Shown here: piece by piece, positions 48,401-56,686 of the stretch
How positions within the stretch are numbered: position 1 is the first letter of the stretch
Layout: each line of letters starts with the position of its first letter
NCBI RefSeq assembly: GCF_041381155.1
Contig: NC_091137.1
Span: 16,735,765 to 16,799,764, forward strand
Reading direction: 5' to 3'
DNA from: Argopecten irradians
Lineage: Eukaryota; Mollusca; Bivalvia; Pectinida; Pectinidae
Length of the DNA stretch: 64,000 nt
Position numbers and translations under genes: made by a program
The notes under the pieces: generated by a model
What the model was told of the DNA's origin: nothing
Seen by the model: the letters and a program-made list of their open reading frames with translations, nothing else
The model's database searches: none

Positions 48401-50674
48401 ACATTACTACTATTCTGGTTGTATAGAAGAATATTTTTTAATCATGTATATCATGAATATATCGTATTTTTAAATGTGTAGATCTATTGTGTATAGGAAT
48501 ATAAGCTACGAACTTGTGAGCAAGTTTCAGCCAGAGAAAAGACAACTTACTGATACCGAACGTTATTGAAGCGGTTTTACATGAACGCTAAAATATCCCA
48601 CTTTGTGGCCCAATGAATGCATTTCACAATTAATACACAACATTTCTTGATTAGTTCACTTTTAGTATTAGCTGTTAATGAAGCACAATAAACATTTTAG
48701 GAGCCACAGTCGATATATGTGGAAAAATGAGTGTCAAACGTTTAAACAGTTATAGTACTAACCGCTTACTCGCTTACCCTATGTATGGGAATCAACCCGT
48801 TCTATTTTAAGAATTCTTTTATTATCAATGTAATTATCCTCATTAGAAACAAACCAAAATGAAGTACGTTTCATAAGGGATGTAAATGTAGATTTAAGCA
48901 AAGTTTTGTGAAAGCATAATGGGACTCTTAGATCATCGTTTAATGCGTTTTATGTTGGTTGCCCAAAAATGTATTTCAATTGTGGCATATTTCTGGCATC
49001 GTGTTATGTACAGATGATTATGTCTACCAGTCGAGTATTAAAACGACTTGTTCATATACATGTATGTAATCATCTTGGAAAGTTAGTTATAATATCATTC
49101 AATATCATAATGAATCTCGTCGTAATAATTTAAAGATGCTCTACCGCTGACAAATGATATTTTTTCACTTCAAAAACAGGAGCAGACGATTTAGTATTTT
49201 TCTTCTGTTACAAAAGTTAAACTTTACACCATTACCACCATTATAAAGTTTGAGCTTCTAATTTTACTTCAAGTTAATAATATGAAAAATAATTAATTGC
49301 ATCCCGAAAAAAATCCGTGGCACTATATTCTATATGAAATGAATTACCAAAGGCGAAATAAAATATCTATTATTATTTTTTTGTGTTAGTTAGGCATATA
49401 TATACACGATTAAACACAAATTATTGTTCGAATGATGAATATCATTTATGCTCTGTCGGCGGTGGAGCATCTTTAAGTCAACTGGTTAAGATAAATGTCT
49501 CACATAAATATTTCAACAAGTCACTCATTTTTCGACATAATTATCTCGGCAAAACTGAGATAATTATGTCGGCTAAAATAACACAATGGCAGAAATATGC
49601 GACCATAGATTAAGGATTTTTAAGTTACATCCAAACGTCTTATTATCAGGAAAGGTAAAAAAAAATATATATGTAGCTATGGAAAAAGGAAATAGTTTTA
49701 TATAGCCGTATGTTCCAATTCTTCATGAAATAAATAAAATAGTTAAATATGCAGAAAGTCTCGAAGCAGACTCTTGTGAAAATATAAAGAATAAATCAAA
49801 AGTATAGGAGGCTCCGACCAGCCCTTTATAATTAACGTCCAGTAGATAGAAGTGATGGTGATTTACATGCTGTTTTTATTTTTGACTTAATCGGATTGCC
49901 ATAAAGTGTACAATTGTAAAATAATCGGTAAAAATATATTCCGGGTTTTTTAGGCTTTCGCCGGATACATCCACCTACATTCACATCTGGGAAACCTGCT
50001 GATGAGAGATACATTAGTTCTATAGGTGAGTAGTTTTCAGAAACTCGTATAATAACATATCTCATTTTGTCAATAATGCACTCTTCAATATCAGGTATGA
50101 TTTGCTTTTAAGATTAAAAGCTTCAGAATGTTAACAAATCATATTAAACATTTAATGATTAATCAAGTTAAGAATCAGCTGAAGGGCACTTGCTCAAATA
50201 ATAGAGAAGATTATACGAAGAACCTAGCATCAATGCCATCAAATCTATCCTATACGGTTAAAGGGCTTAGTGCAATATGTTCAAAAACTCACATGTTCAC
50301 GTTTCGTTCTAGCTGATGTGGAGCGTCCGGTTAAATGTATGAAGCTCGGAGCAAGTTCTGGTTTGTCTGTTGGTATACTTACATGTGAAGTTGGTCAGGT
50401 TAGGTTTCATACCGATCTTATCGCCGATAAGTACATTTTCAAAAACCAGTATGTCATAAGTGAATATAACAGAAAGCAATTTTTCGAACATGGAGACTCC
50501 GGGTCAGCTGTTTTTGTTATTAGGAAAGACCAAGGATATCCTTACCCAGATGCCTGCCTTGGTATTGCAATCGGCTTTTTGAATAAGAAAACATTTGTTA
50601 CTCCTATTGGAAGTATTCTGCAGAAACTTAAAACACACAATGAACAAGAACTCAAGCTAAAAAAGTTTCAGTGA
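41285..50674 (+). CDS. Ankyrin-repeat protein with C-terminal trypsin-fold domain, 7 exons
   Basis: Exons 41285-42440, 42596-42681, 44345-44600, 45005-46436, 46720-46871, 49954-50025 and 50313-50674 join in phase to about 1171 aa. The N-terminus is Lys/Arg-rich (~6-26). Ankyrin repeats span ~85-230 (DRETALHIALRNGNPEICRL, LLEFNADINAVDKY), with another repeat at ~520-560 (DGAGWTPLNLAILMGDKEMV). A Ser/Thr/Asp/Glu-rich linker (~810-870) leads to a PA-clan-like domain. Its candidate triad is H915 (FVTCAHLF), D999 (TGIDAALIEID) and S1114 (EHGDSGSAVFVI), in chymotrypsin order. There is no signal peptide or membrane segment, so it is probably intracellular. The substrate is unknown, and I do not recognise a named family with this architecture. 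Least certain are the exon 4 donor and the exon 5 acceptor. Confidence 0.75.
42596..42681 (+). CDS. Ankyrin/protease gene exon 2
   Basis: Acceptor CATATGTTTAG, donor GTAAGC, phase 1 to 0. Encodes an acidic stretch (HFEEVDDDQFLLSRGK). Confidence 0.65.
42682..42960. other. Intron 2, left part
   Basis: AT-rich; nothing recognised before MITE copy 3. Confidence 0.4.
42961..43295 (+). mobile_element. TTAA-type MITE, copy 3 (5' end degraded)
   Basis: Same family as 135-478. The right end (GTCAGCGGTGGAGCATCT) is clear. The left end is eroded to GACAAAGCATAAATGAAACT, and the flanking TTAA is no longer visible. It lies in intron 2 of the ankyrin/protease gene. Confidence 0.7.
43296..44344. other. 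Intron 2, right part, with possible extra exon
   Basis: AT-rich except for 44040-44344, which is less AT-rich and open in one frame (from 44056). A phase 0-0 segment from acceptor TTACAACTTCAG (exon start 44180) could be an additional exon, but the donors after it are weak. Confidence 0.3.
44345..44600 (+). CDS. Ankyrin/protease gene exon 3
   Basis: Acceptor AACTTTTTCAG, donor GTAAGT, phase 0 to 1. Encodes KEHLMKSKENVVVV to FKVEMTSPY, predicted helical, with no recognised domain. Confidence 0.7.
44601..45004. other. Intron 3
   Basis: 404 bp, AT-rich, nothing recognised. It ends in ATGAACAG, a weak acceptor. Confidence 0.55.
45005..46436 (+). CDS. Ankyrin/protease gene exon 4
   Basis: The largest exon: an ankyrin repeat, a long unassigned middle (WREDTEMTEDERTLSKEI, HHWADYLWDHYSN), an acidic Ser/Thr linker and the start of the trypsin-like fold with H915. 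The donor chosen is GTTAGT (AACAA|GTTAGT, phase 2), which keeps frame with the exon at 46720. Confidence 0.75.
46437..46719. other. Intron 4
   Basis: Ends in a T-rich acceptor TTATTTTACATAG. An alternative acceptor at 46643 would add 25-26 residues in the same frame but needs a phase-1 donor. Confidence 0.45.
46720..46871 (+). CDS. Ankyrin/protease gene exon 5
   Basis: Carries the candidate catalytic Asp: CGTLVRAVLDSTLETGIDAA, then LIEIDPSRVPKDGAF. Phase 2 to 1, donor GTAAAA. Confidence 0.7.
46872..49133. other. Intron 5, left part
   Basis: 2.3 kb. An 86-codon open frame at 47315-47572, with slightly higher GC, has no recognised similarity; it is noted but not called. The rest is AT-rich without features. 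Confidence 0.4.
49134..49472 (-). mobile_element. TTAA-type MITE, copy 4 (inverted)
   Basis: Same family as 135-478 in opposite orientation, with perfect TTAA on both sides (49130-49133 and 49473-49476). It lies in intron 5 of the ankyrin/protease gene. Confidence 0.8.
49477..49953. other. Intron 5, right part
   Basis: AT-rich, ending in acceptor CCGGGTTTTTTAG. Confidence 0.5.
49954..50025 (+). CDS. Ankyrin/protease gene exon 6
   Basis: A 72-bp exon, phase 1-1, between TTTTTTAG and GTGAGT. Encodes FRRIHPPTFTSGKPADERYI. The phase agreement on both sides is the main support. Confidence 0.65.
   Translation, partial: AFAGYIHLHSHLGNLLMRDTLVL
50026..50312. other. Intron 6
   Basis: 287 bp, ending in acceptor CGTTTCGTTCTAG. 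Nothing else was seen. Confidence 0.55.
50313..50674 (+). CDS. Ankyrin/protease gene exon 7 (C-terminus)
   Basis: Encodes the second beta-barrel with the GDSGSAV nucleophile motif (S1114) and the following strand (CLGIAIGFLNKKTFVTPIGS). It ends with a Lys-rich tail and TGA at 50672-50674. Confidence 0.8.
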
Positions 50675-51035
50675 ATGTGCAGTATCCTACAATATATAAC
50701 GAACCACAAGGCCCCCTCCTCTGGATCGCCATTTTGAATCCCATGAGGGGCAGCGGTCAGGTACTAACCGCAAGTCGTTGGTTTGTGTCCGGATTTTCGG
50801 GTTTCCTCCACGTACAAATTTGATACGGCCTCATATAGCTGTTAACATGACGTTTGGCTAGTCATACGAAACCAAACCAATATATGGACATACATAATAC
50901 CAATATATTACATACTGATTGAACGAAATCAAAATGAAGACTGATGGCCAGATGACGCAATTTTGGTCGAAATCTGACCACAGTGCTTTGTATCGTAGTA
51001 CTTTATCAAGATCCTAGTCATTATTAATTAGTTAA
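50675..51035. other. 3' flank of the ankyrin/protease gene
   Basis: About 360 bp without coding signal. No canonical AATAAA was seen close to the stop. Confidence 0.35.
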
Positions 51036-51389
51036 AGATGCTTCACTGCCGACAGAGCATAAACGATACACATCATTTGAACAATAATTGGTGTTTGATC
51101 GTCTATATACAAAAATGTATATGTCTAATTAACAAAAAAACAATAAAAAATAATTTATTTTGCTTTTGGTGCATGCGCAATCAGTATTTCATTCAATGTA
51201 GGACATAGTGCCATTGAAATTTTTCGGGATGCAATCAATTATTTTTAATTTTTTTTTATCTTGAAGCAAAATTAGAAGCTCAAACTTTTTAATGGCAGTA
51301 ATGGTGTAAAGTAAGTAACCTTTGTAACTGAAGAAAAATACTAAATCGTCTGCTCCTGTTTAATACTATCTGTCAGCAGTGGACCATCT
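51036..51389 (+). mobile_element. TTAA-type MITE, copy 5
   Basis: Same family as 135-478, with TTAA on the left (51032-51035) and a mutated CTAA on the right. The terminal repeats are more diverged (AGATGCTTCACTGCCGACAG ... GTCAGCAGTGGACCATCT), suggesting an older copy. Confidence 0.8.
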
Positions 51390-51953
51390 CTAAGATATAG
51401 TTTAGTTAGAATAAGTACCCAGATAACAAATAGCTGATCATGCAAGAAAATATTATTTTTATACTATTTGGTCACAATTTAGTATACCTATTTTAACTTT
51501 AATTCAATTCAAAACTTTCATTTTAACGACCATGAAATACTCCGATCTGGTCTGACCCTGCCCGATCCCGTAAATTGTCTATACGCTCTGTATCACGCTC
51601 AGGGATTTAGATCTGGAGGCGGATAGATTACGAATCAGGAACGCCCAATCAGAATATTTTATTAGACAAGTAACATTTCCAGCTGATTTTGTGAAGTGAA
51701 AGTATTGTATATATTTCCTAATTAAAAATAAAAAAAACCCAATCTATTATTGTATTTCCTGCTTGAATTCTATTCAGGCCAGGATATGAAGCATAGATAT
51801 ACATATATATTTTATTTTGAGACATATCTGGCATTTCAAACGCATAAGAGATAAAAGAGGCTTAGCTCGAAGTATGATATGGCCCGACACATAAGCATAG
51901 CAATATATCCGACTACCTTCAAAATATTTGTTTGTTGTTACATATATCAACTA
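51390..51953. other. No gene seen
   Basis: AT-rich spacer before the 52-bp array. An ATG-initiated stretch at 51879-51953 runs directly into a GTAAGA donor-like site at the array start, but no other exon evidence exists. Confidence 0.35.
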
Positions 51954-54308
51954 GTAAGACATGTCCAAATGTTGATTTATGTGATACTGTCTTTACCATA
52001 CTTAAGTAAGACATGTCCAAATGTTGATTTATGTGATACTGTCTTTGCCATACTTAAGTAAGACTTGTCCAAATGTTGATTTATGTGATACTGTCTTTGC
52101 CATACTTAAGTAAGACATGTCCAAATGTTGATTTATGTGATACTGTCTTTGCCATACTTAAGTAAGACATGTCCAAATGTTGATTTATGTGATACTGACT
52201 TTGCCATACTTAAGTAAGACATGTCCAAATGTTGATTTATATGATACTGACTTTGCCATACTTAAGTAAGACATGTCTAAATGTTGATTAATGTGATACT
52301 GTCTTTGCCATACTTAAGTAAGACATGTCCAAATGTTGATTTATATGATACTGACTTTGCCATACTTAAGTAAGACATGTCTAAATGTTGATTTATGTGA
52401 TACTGTCTTTGCCATACTTAAGTAAGACATGTCCAAATGTTGATTAATGTGATACTGACTTTACCATACTTAAGTAAGACATGTCCAAATGTTGAGTTAT
52501 GTGATACTGTCTTTGCCATACTTAAGTAAGACATGTCCAAATGTTGAGTTATGTGATACTGTCTTTCCCATACTTAAGTAAGACATGTCCAAATGTTGAT
52601 TAATGTGATACTGTCTTTGCCATACTTAAGTAACACATGTCCAAATGTTGATTTATATGATACTGACTTTGCCATACTAAGTAAGACTGTCCAAATGTTG
52701 ATTAATGTGATATTGACTTTACCATACTTAAGTAAGACATGTCCAAATGTTGAGTTATGTGATACTGTCTTTACCATACTTAAGTAAGACATGTCCAAAT
52801 GTTGATTTATGTGATACTGTCTTTACCATACTTAAGTAAGACATGTCCACTGTTTACCATACTTAGTAAGACATGTCCAAATGTTGATTTATGTTACTGT
52901 CTTTACCATACTTAAGTAAGACATGTCCAAATGTTGATTTATGTGATACTGTCTTTGCCATACTTAAGTAAGACTTAGTAAGACATGTCCAAATGTTGAT
53001 TTATGTGAGTATGTCCAAATGTATTTATGTGTGACTTTGCCCTTAATAGATGTCTAAATGTTGATTTATATGATACTGACTTTGCCATACTTAAGTAAGA
53101 CATGTCTAAATGTTGAGTTATGTGATACTGACTTTGCCATACTTAAGTAAGACATGTCCAAATGTTGATTAATGTGATACTGTCTTTGCCATACTTAAGT
53201 AAGACATGTCCAAATGTTGAGTTATGTGATACTGACTTTACCATACTTAAGTAAGACATGTCCAAATGTTGATTAATGTGATACTGACTTTACCATACTT
53301 AAGTAAGACATGTCCAAATGTTGATTTATGTGATACTGTCTTTGCCATACTTAAGTAAGACATGTCCAAATGTTGAGTTATGTGATACTGTCTTTGCCAT
53401 ACTTAAGTAAGACATGTCCAAATGTTGATTAATGTGATACTGTCTTTGCCATACTTAGGTAAGACATGTCCAAATGTGATTTATGATACTGACTTTGCCA
53501 TACTTAAGTACTGTCAAATGTTGTTTGATACTGCTTGCCATATAAACCAATGTGATATGATACTGCTTTGCATACTTAAGTGACATGTCCAAATAGTAAG
53601 ACATGTCCAAATGTTTTATGTGATACTGACTTTGCCATACTTAAGTAAGACATGTCCAAATGTTGATTTATGTGATACTGTCTTTGCCATACTTAAGTAA
53701 GACATGTCCAAATGTTGATTTATGTGATACTGACTTTGCCATATTTGTACTAGTAAGACATGTCCAAATGTTGATTTATGTGATACTGACTTTGCCATAC
53801 TTAAGTAAGACATGTCCAAATGTTGATTTATGTGATACTGTCTTTGCCATACTTAAGTAAGACATGTCCAAATGTTGATTTATGTGATACTGTCTTTGCC
53901 ATACTTAAGTAAGACATGTCCAAATGTTGATTTATGTGATACTGTCTTTACCATACTTAAGTAAGACATGTCCAAATGTTGATTTATGTGATACTGTCTT
54001 TGCCATACTTAAGTAAGACATGTCCAAATGTTGATTTATGTGATACTGTCTTTGCCATACTTAAGTAAGACATGTCCAAATGTTGATTTATGTGATACTG
54101 TCTTTGCCATACTTAAGTAAGACATGTCCAAATGTTGATTTATGTGATATTGACTTTGCCATACTTAAGTATGACATGTCCAAATGTTGAGTTATGTGAT
54201 ACTGACTATGCCATACTTAAGTAAGACATGTCCAAATGTTGATTTATGTGATACTGTCTTTGCCATACTTAAGTAAGACATGTCCAAATGTTGAGTTATG
54301 TGATACTG
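51954..54308. repeat. 52-bp minisatellite array, ~45 units
   Basis: The unit is GTAAGACATGTCCAAATGTT followed by GATTTATGTGATACTGTC and TTTGCCATACTTAA. Variants (GTCTTT/GACTTT, GATTTA/GATTAA/GAGTTA) are intermixed. Two patches (~52840-53050 and 53480-53620) are scrambled by deletions. Every unit contains a near-consensus donor AA|GTAAGA. Open frames on both strands are artefacts. Confidence 0.96.
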
Positions 54309-54984
54309 ATTTGGCTGCAAGACATGCACATAAATTGGACACAAGGTACAATTGTCAGGTGTGGTAGCTGTTAGATCACTAATTAAATTAGTACACTTTT
54401 TAATCCAAATTTTGTAACGTGTGCTTGAATCCAGTTTTGTCTCTTAACATTCAACAAATACATGCCTTTAGTTTTATTTTCATGATTTGTTATTTGTTAA
54501 CGTACCAGCAGTACATACATTTATAAATATTTACTTATTACCATAGATACTCTCATTGCTCTAATGATTATCAAGATCTGCACTGCGAGTCAACACATGC
54601 AGCCCAGACTAATTGGTTTATTAACTCTTACTGTATGTGCAAGAATGGGAGATCTGTTTATTAACACCAAGTTAGTTCGCGCAGGAAATTTGACATTGTA
54701 GTTGAATGAACCAGTTTGTTTGAAACTATAAAAAAACTGTTATATGTCTGTATTTTTAGTAGGAAACTGAAAAGCTATGGAAAAACAATGGGTTTTTGTT
54801 GTCCTTTCAATTTTTTATACTGGGGACATTTTTTTATCACATAGATCTTGGCTGTTCAGGTTAAATGGCTTAAGCGGGAAATTCAAACGTTCATTCTGTT
54901 TTACTTTGTTAGATTGCAATCTGGGTGGCAAATATATATTCATAGAATGTCACGAAAACCCGACTTATCCTGACGTCACAATAG
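54309..54984. other. No gene seen; dispersed repeat inside
   Basis: A stretch at about 54411-54530 (GTGCTTGAATCCAGTTTTGT, CATGATTTGTTATTTG, TTTATAAATA) matches 61046-61150. The open frame at 54777-55103 overlaps a second dispersed repeat and is not called as a gene. Confidence 0.4.
54411..54530 (+). repeat. Dispersed repeat shared with 61046-61150
   Basis: The ordered motifs GTGCTT(G/T)AATCCAG, TTTCATGATTTG(T/C)TTATTTG and CAT(A/T)TATTTATAAATA occur in both places in the same orientation with moderate divergence. Confidence 0.6.
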
Positions 54985-55160
54985 AGCCATCGACGTTGCG
55001 TATTGTTTTAGAAAAATATTATCCATTTGAAAATCAATGGAATCGTAATTTAAAACTTTTTTTTATGTTACCAAGTAGTCTGAAAAATAGTAATAAGCAT
55101 TGATGTAACTATTTTGTAACTTCATCGGGTTATGAAATAAATTTTGTTTGGAAACTTTTG
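54985..55160. repeat. Dispersed repeat shared with 34398-34560
   Basis: CCATCGACGTTGCGTATTG, then the GCATTGATGTAACTATTTTG and TATGAAATAAATTTTGTTTG motifs. It overlaps the C-terminal part of an unsupported open frame. Confidence 0.6.
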
Positions 55161-55267
55161 TGAGAAACTACTACGCGGATTCACACAGTTTGCAAACACA
55201 ATTTTTATAGTTTATGTTAAAATGTGAAAGAAGAAAAAAATCGAAAAATATATGTAAATTCATTTTC

Positions 55268-55692
55268 TCTGTACGATTCATTAATGTACTCGGAATCATT
55301 CTGATGATTTTTACGCTTCAATAATGTAATTGGATATCATTCTGATGTTCTGGAGGATTTAATAATGTACCCGGGAATCTTTCTGATGTTCTGAACGAGT
55401 CAATAATGTACCTGATAACCTTTCTGATGTTCTGTATGATTCAATAATGTATTAGGAAATCATTCCCATGTTCTGAACAATTCAAAAATGTACCCAAGAT
55501 CATTTTCATGTTCTCTAAGATTCAATAATGTACGCGAGAATCATTCTGATGATCTGTACGAACTCAATAATGTACCCAAGATTATTCTCATGTTCTGTAA
55601 GATTCAATAATGTACGCGGGAATCATTCTGATGTTCTGTTCGATTTAATAATGTACTGGGAAATCATTCTGATGTTCTGTACTTTTCAATAA
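55268..55692. repeat. ~42-bp degenerate tandem repeat, ~10 units
   Basis: Unit approximately GTACGATTCAATAATGTAC followed by CCGGGAATCATTCTGATGTTCT, 40-44 bp, with many substitutions. It is older or less homogenised than the other arrays. Confidence 0.85.
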
Positions 55693-55785
55693 TAAATTGC
55701 TTGAATTAAACTCAATATATATTATACTAAAAATGAAGTTGGAGTTGTCCCTTTTTAGCTATTGATTAGTGTATTGTTTCTTATT

Positions 55786-56066
55786 TTATTTGTACATATT
55801 GTTGATAATATAATGAATGTTGAGTGTATATAATAATGCTGATAACTGATTTGAAATACTTTGGCGTAACGTGATGTCCAATCCATTTTAAAATAATAGA
55901 TTAAGTTAATCACAAAACATTTGCTTAAATTCTTACTTAAAAAATGAAATATCTTATTTGTATATATAGTTGATAATACAATGTTTAATGAATGCAGAGT
56001 GTATATAATGATGTTAATATTGGAATGGCCTTGAGTAGGCGTAGCCCGATGTCAAATCCATTTGAT
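55786..56066. repeat. Two diverged direct copies of a ~105-bp segment
   Basis: 55786-55890 and 55955-56066 share TTATTTGTA(C/T)ATAT, GTTGATAATA(T/C)AATG, GAGTGTATATAAT and GGCGTA(A/G)C(G/C)(T/C)GATGTC, ending in AATCCATTT. Confidence 0.7.
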
Positions 56067-56117
56067 GTATGTACATCAATACAATTTTGTTGAAATTAAT
56101 TAATTTATCAGGAAAAT

Positions 56118-56315
56118 GACAGAATATTTTATCAAATTCTTCGTACAAAAACAACATATCACGATATTCTAAAGTCAATGCTTAAATGTATGCAACGTGA
56201 TGATAAACATATGAAACAGCATATTTTATTAAATTCTTAGTACAAAAACAACATATCACGATATCTTTAAGTCATTGCTTACATGAAAGCAACGTAATGA
56301 TAAACATATGAAATA
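56118..56315. repeat. Tandem duplication of a ~100-bp segment
   Basis: TATTTTAT(C/T)AAATTCTT, GTACAAAAACAACATATCAC and GATAAACATATGAAA occur twice, 103 bp apart. Confidence 0.8.
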
Positions 56316-56536
56316 TAATTACGACAGTCATTCAGATACAATTGGAATCACAGGAAATTATATTGTAATAAGCCAACTTTAGCCTCACAAAATGTAAAAC
56401 ATTCTGAATTAACCGAATCGGAACATGGAATACTGTTTAACTCGATTTAGAAGATGTAACATGACGAACTTATATATCTCAAAGATAATGAATGTGTAAC
56501 AATTTTTCTTCGCGTTCATGACTCAAGGGCACGGTT
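56316..56536. other. 3' flank of the nrf-6-like gene
   Basis: Short 3' flank/UTR on the minus strand; no polyadenylation signal was singled out. Confidence 0.35.
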
Positions 56537-56686
56537 TCATTTTTTAGGTTTAGCTTTCGCATTTTTACGTTGACCTCCTCGTCGAAATATGACTTTTTCT
56601 AACGCCATCATTGGGGCTTCAAACGCCAAGGAGAGGACGAAGGCAACCATGTAGGACATAATCATGTAGCCGAGGAAGAGATAAAT
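56537..56686 (-). CDS. nrf-6-like: nrf-6-like last exon
   Basis: 50 codons including TGA (56539-56537). It begins IYLFLGYMIMSYMVAFVLSL after acceptor AATTAATTACAG and ends in a basic tail (FRRGGQRKNAKAKPKK). Its first ~24 bp and acceptor are the parent of the adjacent minisatellite. Confidence 0.9.
   Translation of the reverse strand: MYLFLGYMIMSYMVAFVLSLAFEAPMMALEKVIFRRGGQRKNAKAKPKK

Noticed and set aside
51879..53860. Short open frames with LPYLSKTCPNVDL or FGHVLLKYGK periods
   Set aside because: Derived from the 52-bp minisatellite.
54777..55103. 108-codon plus-strand open frame with a hydrophobic start
   Set aside because: Overlaps a dispersed repeat also found at 34398-34560. No recognised domain or splice sites.
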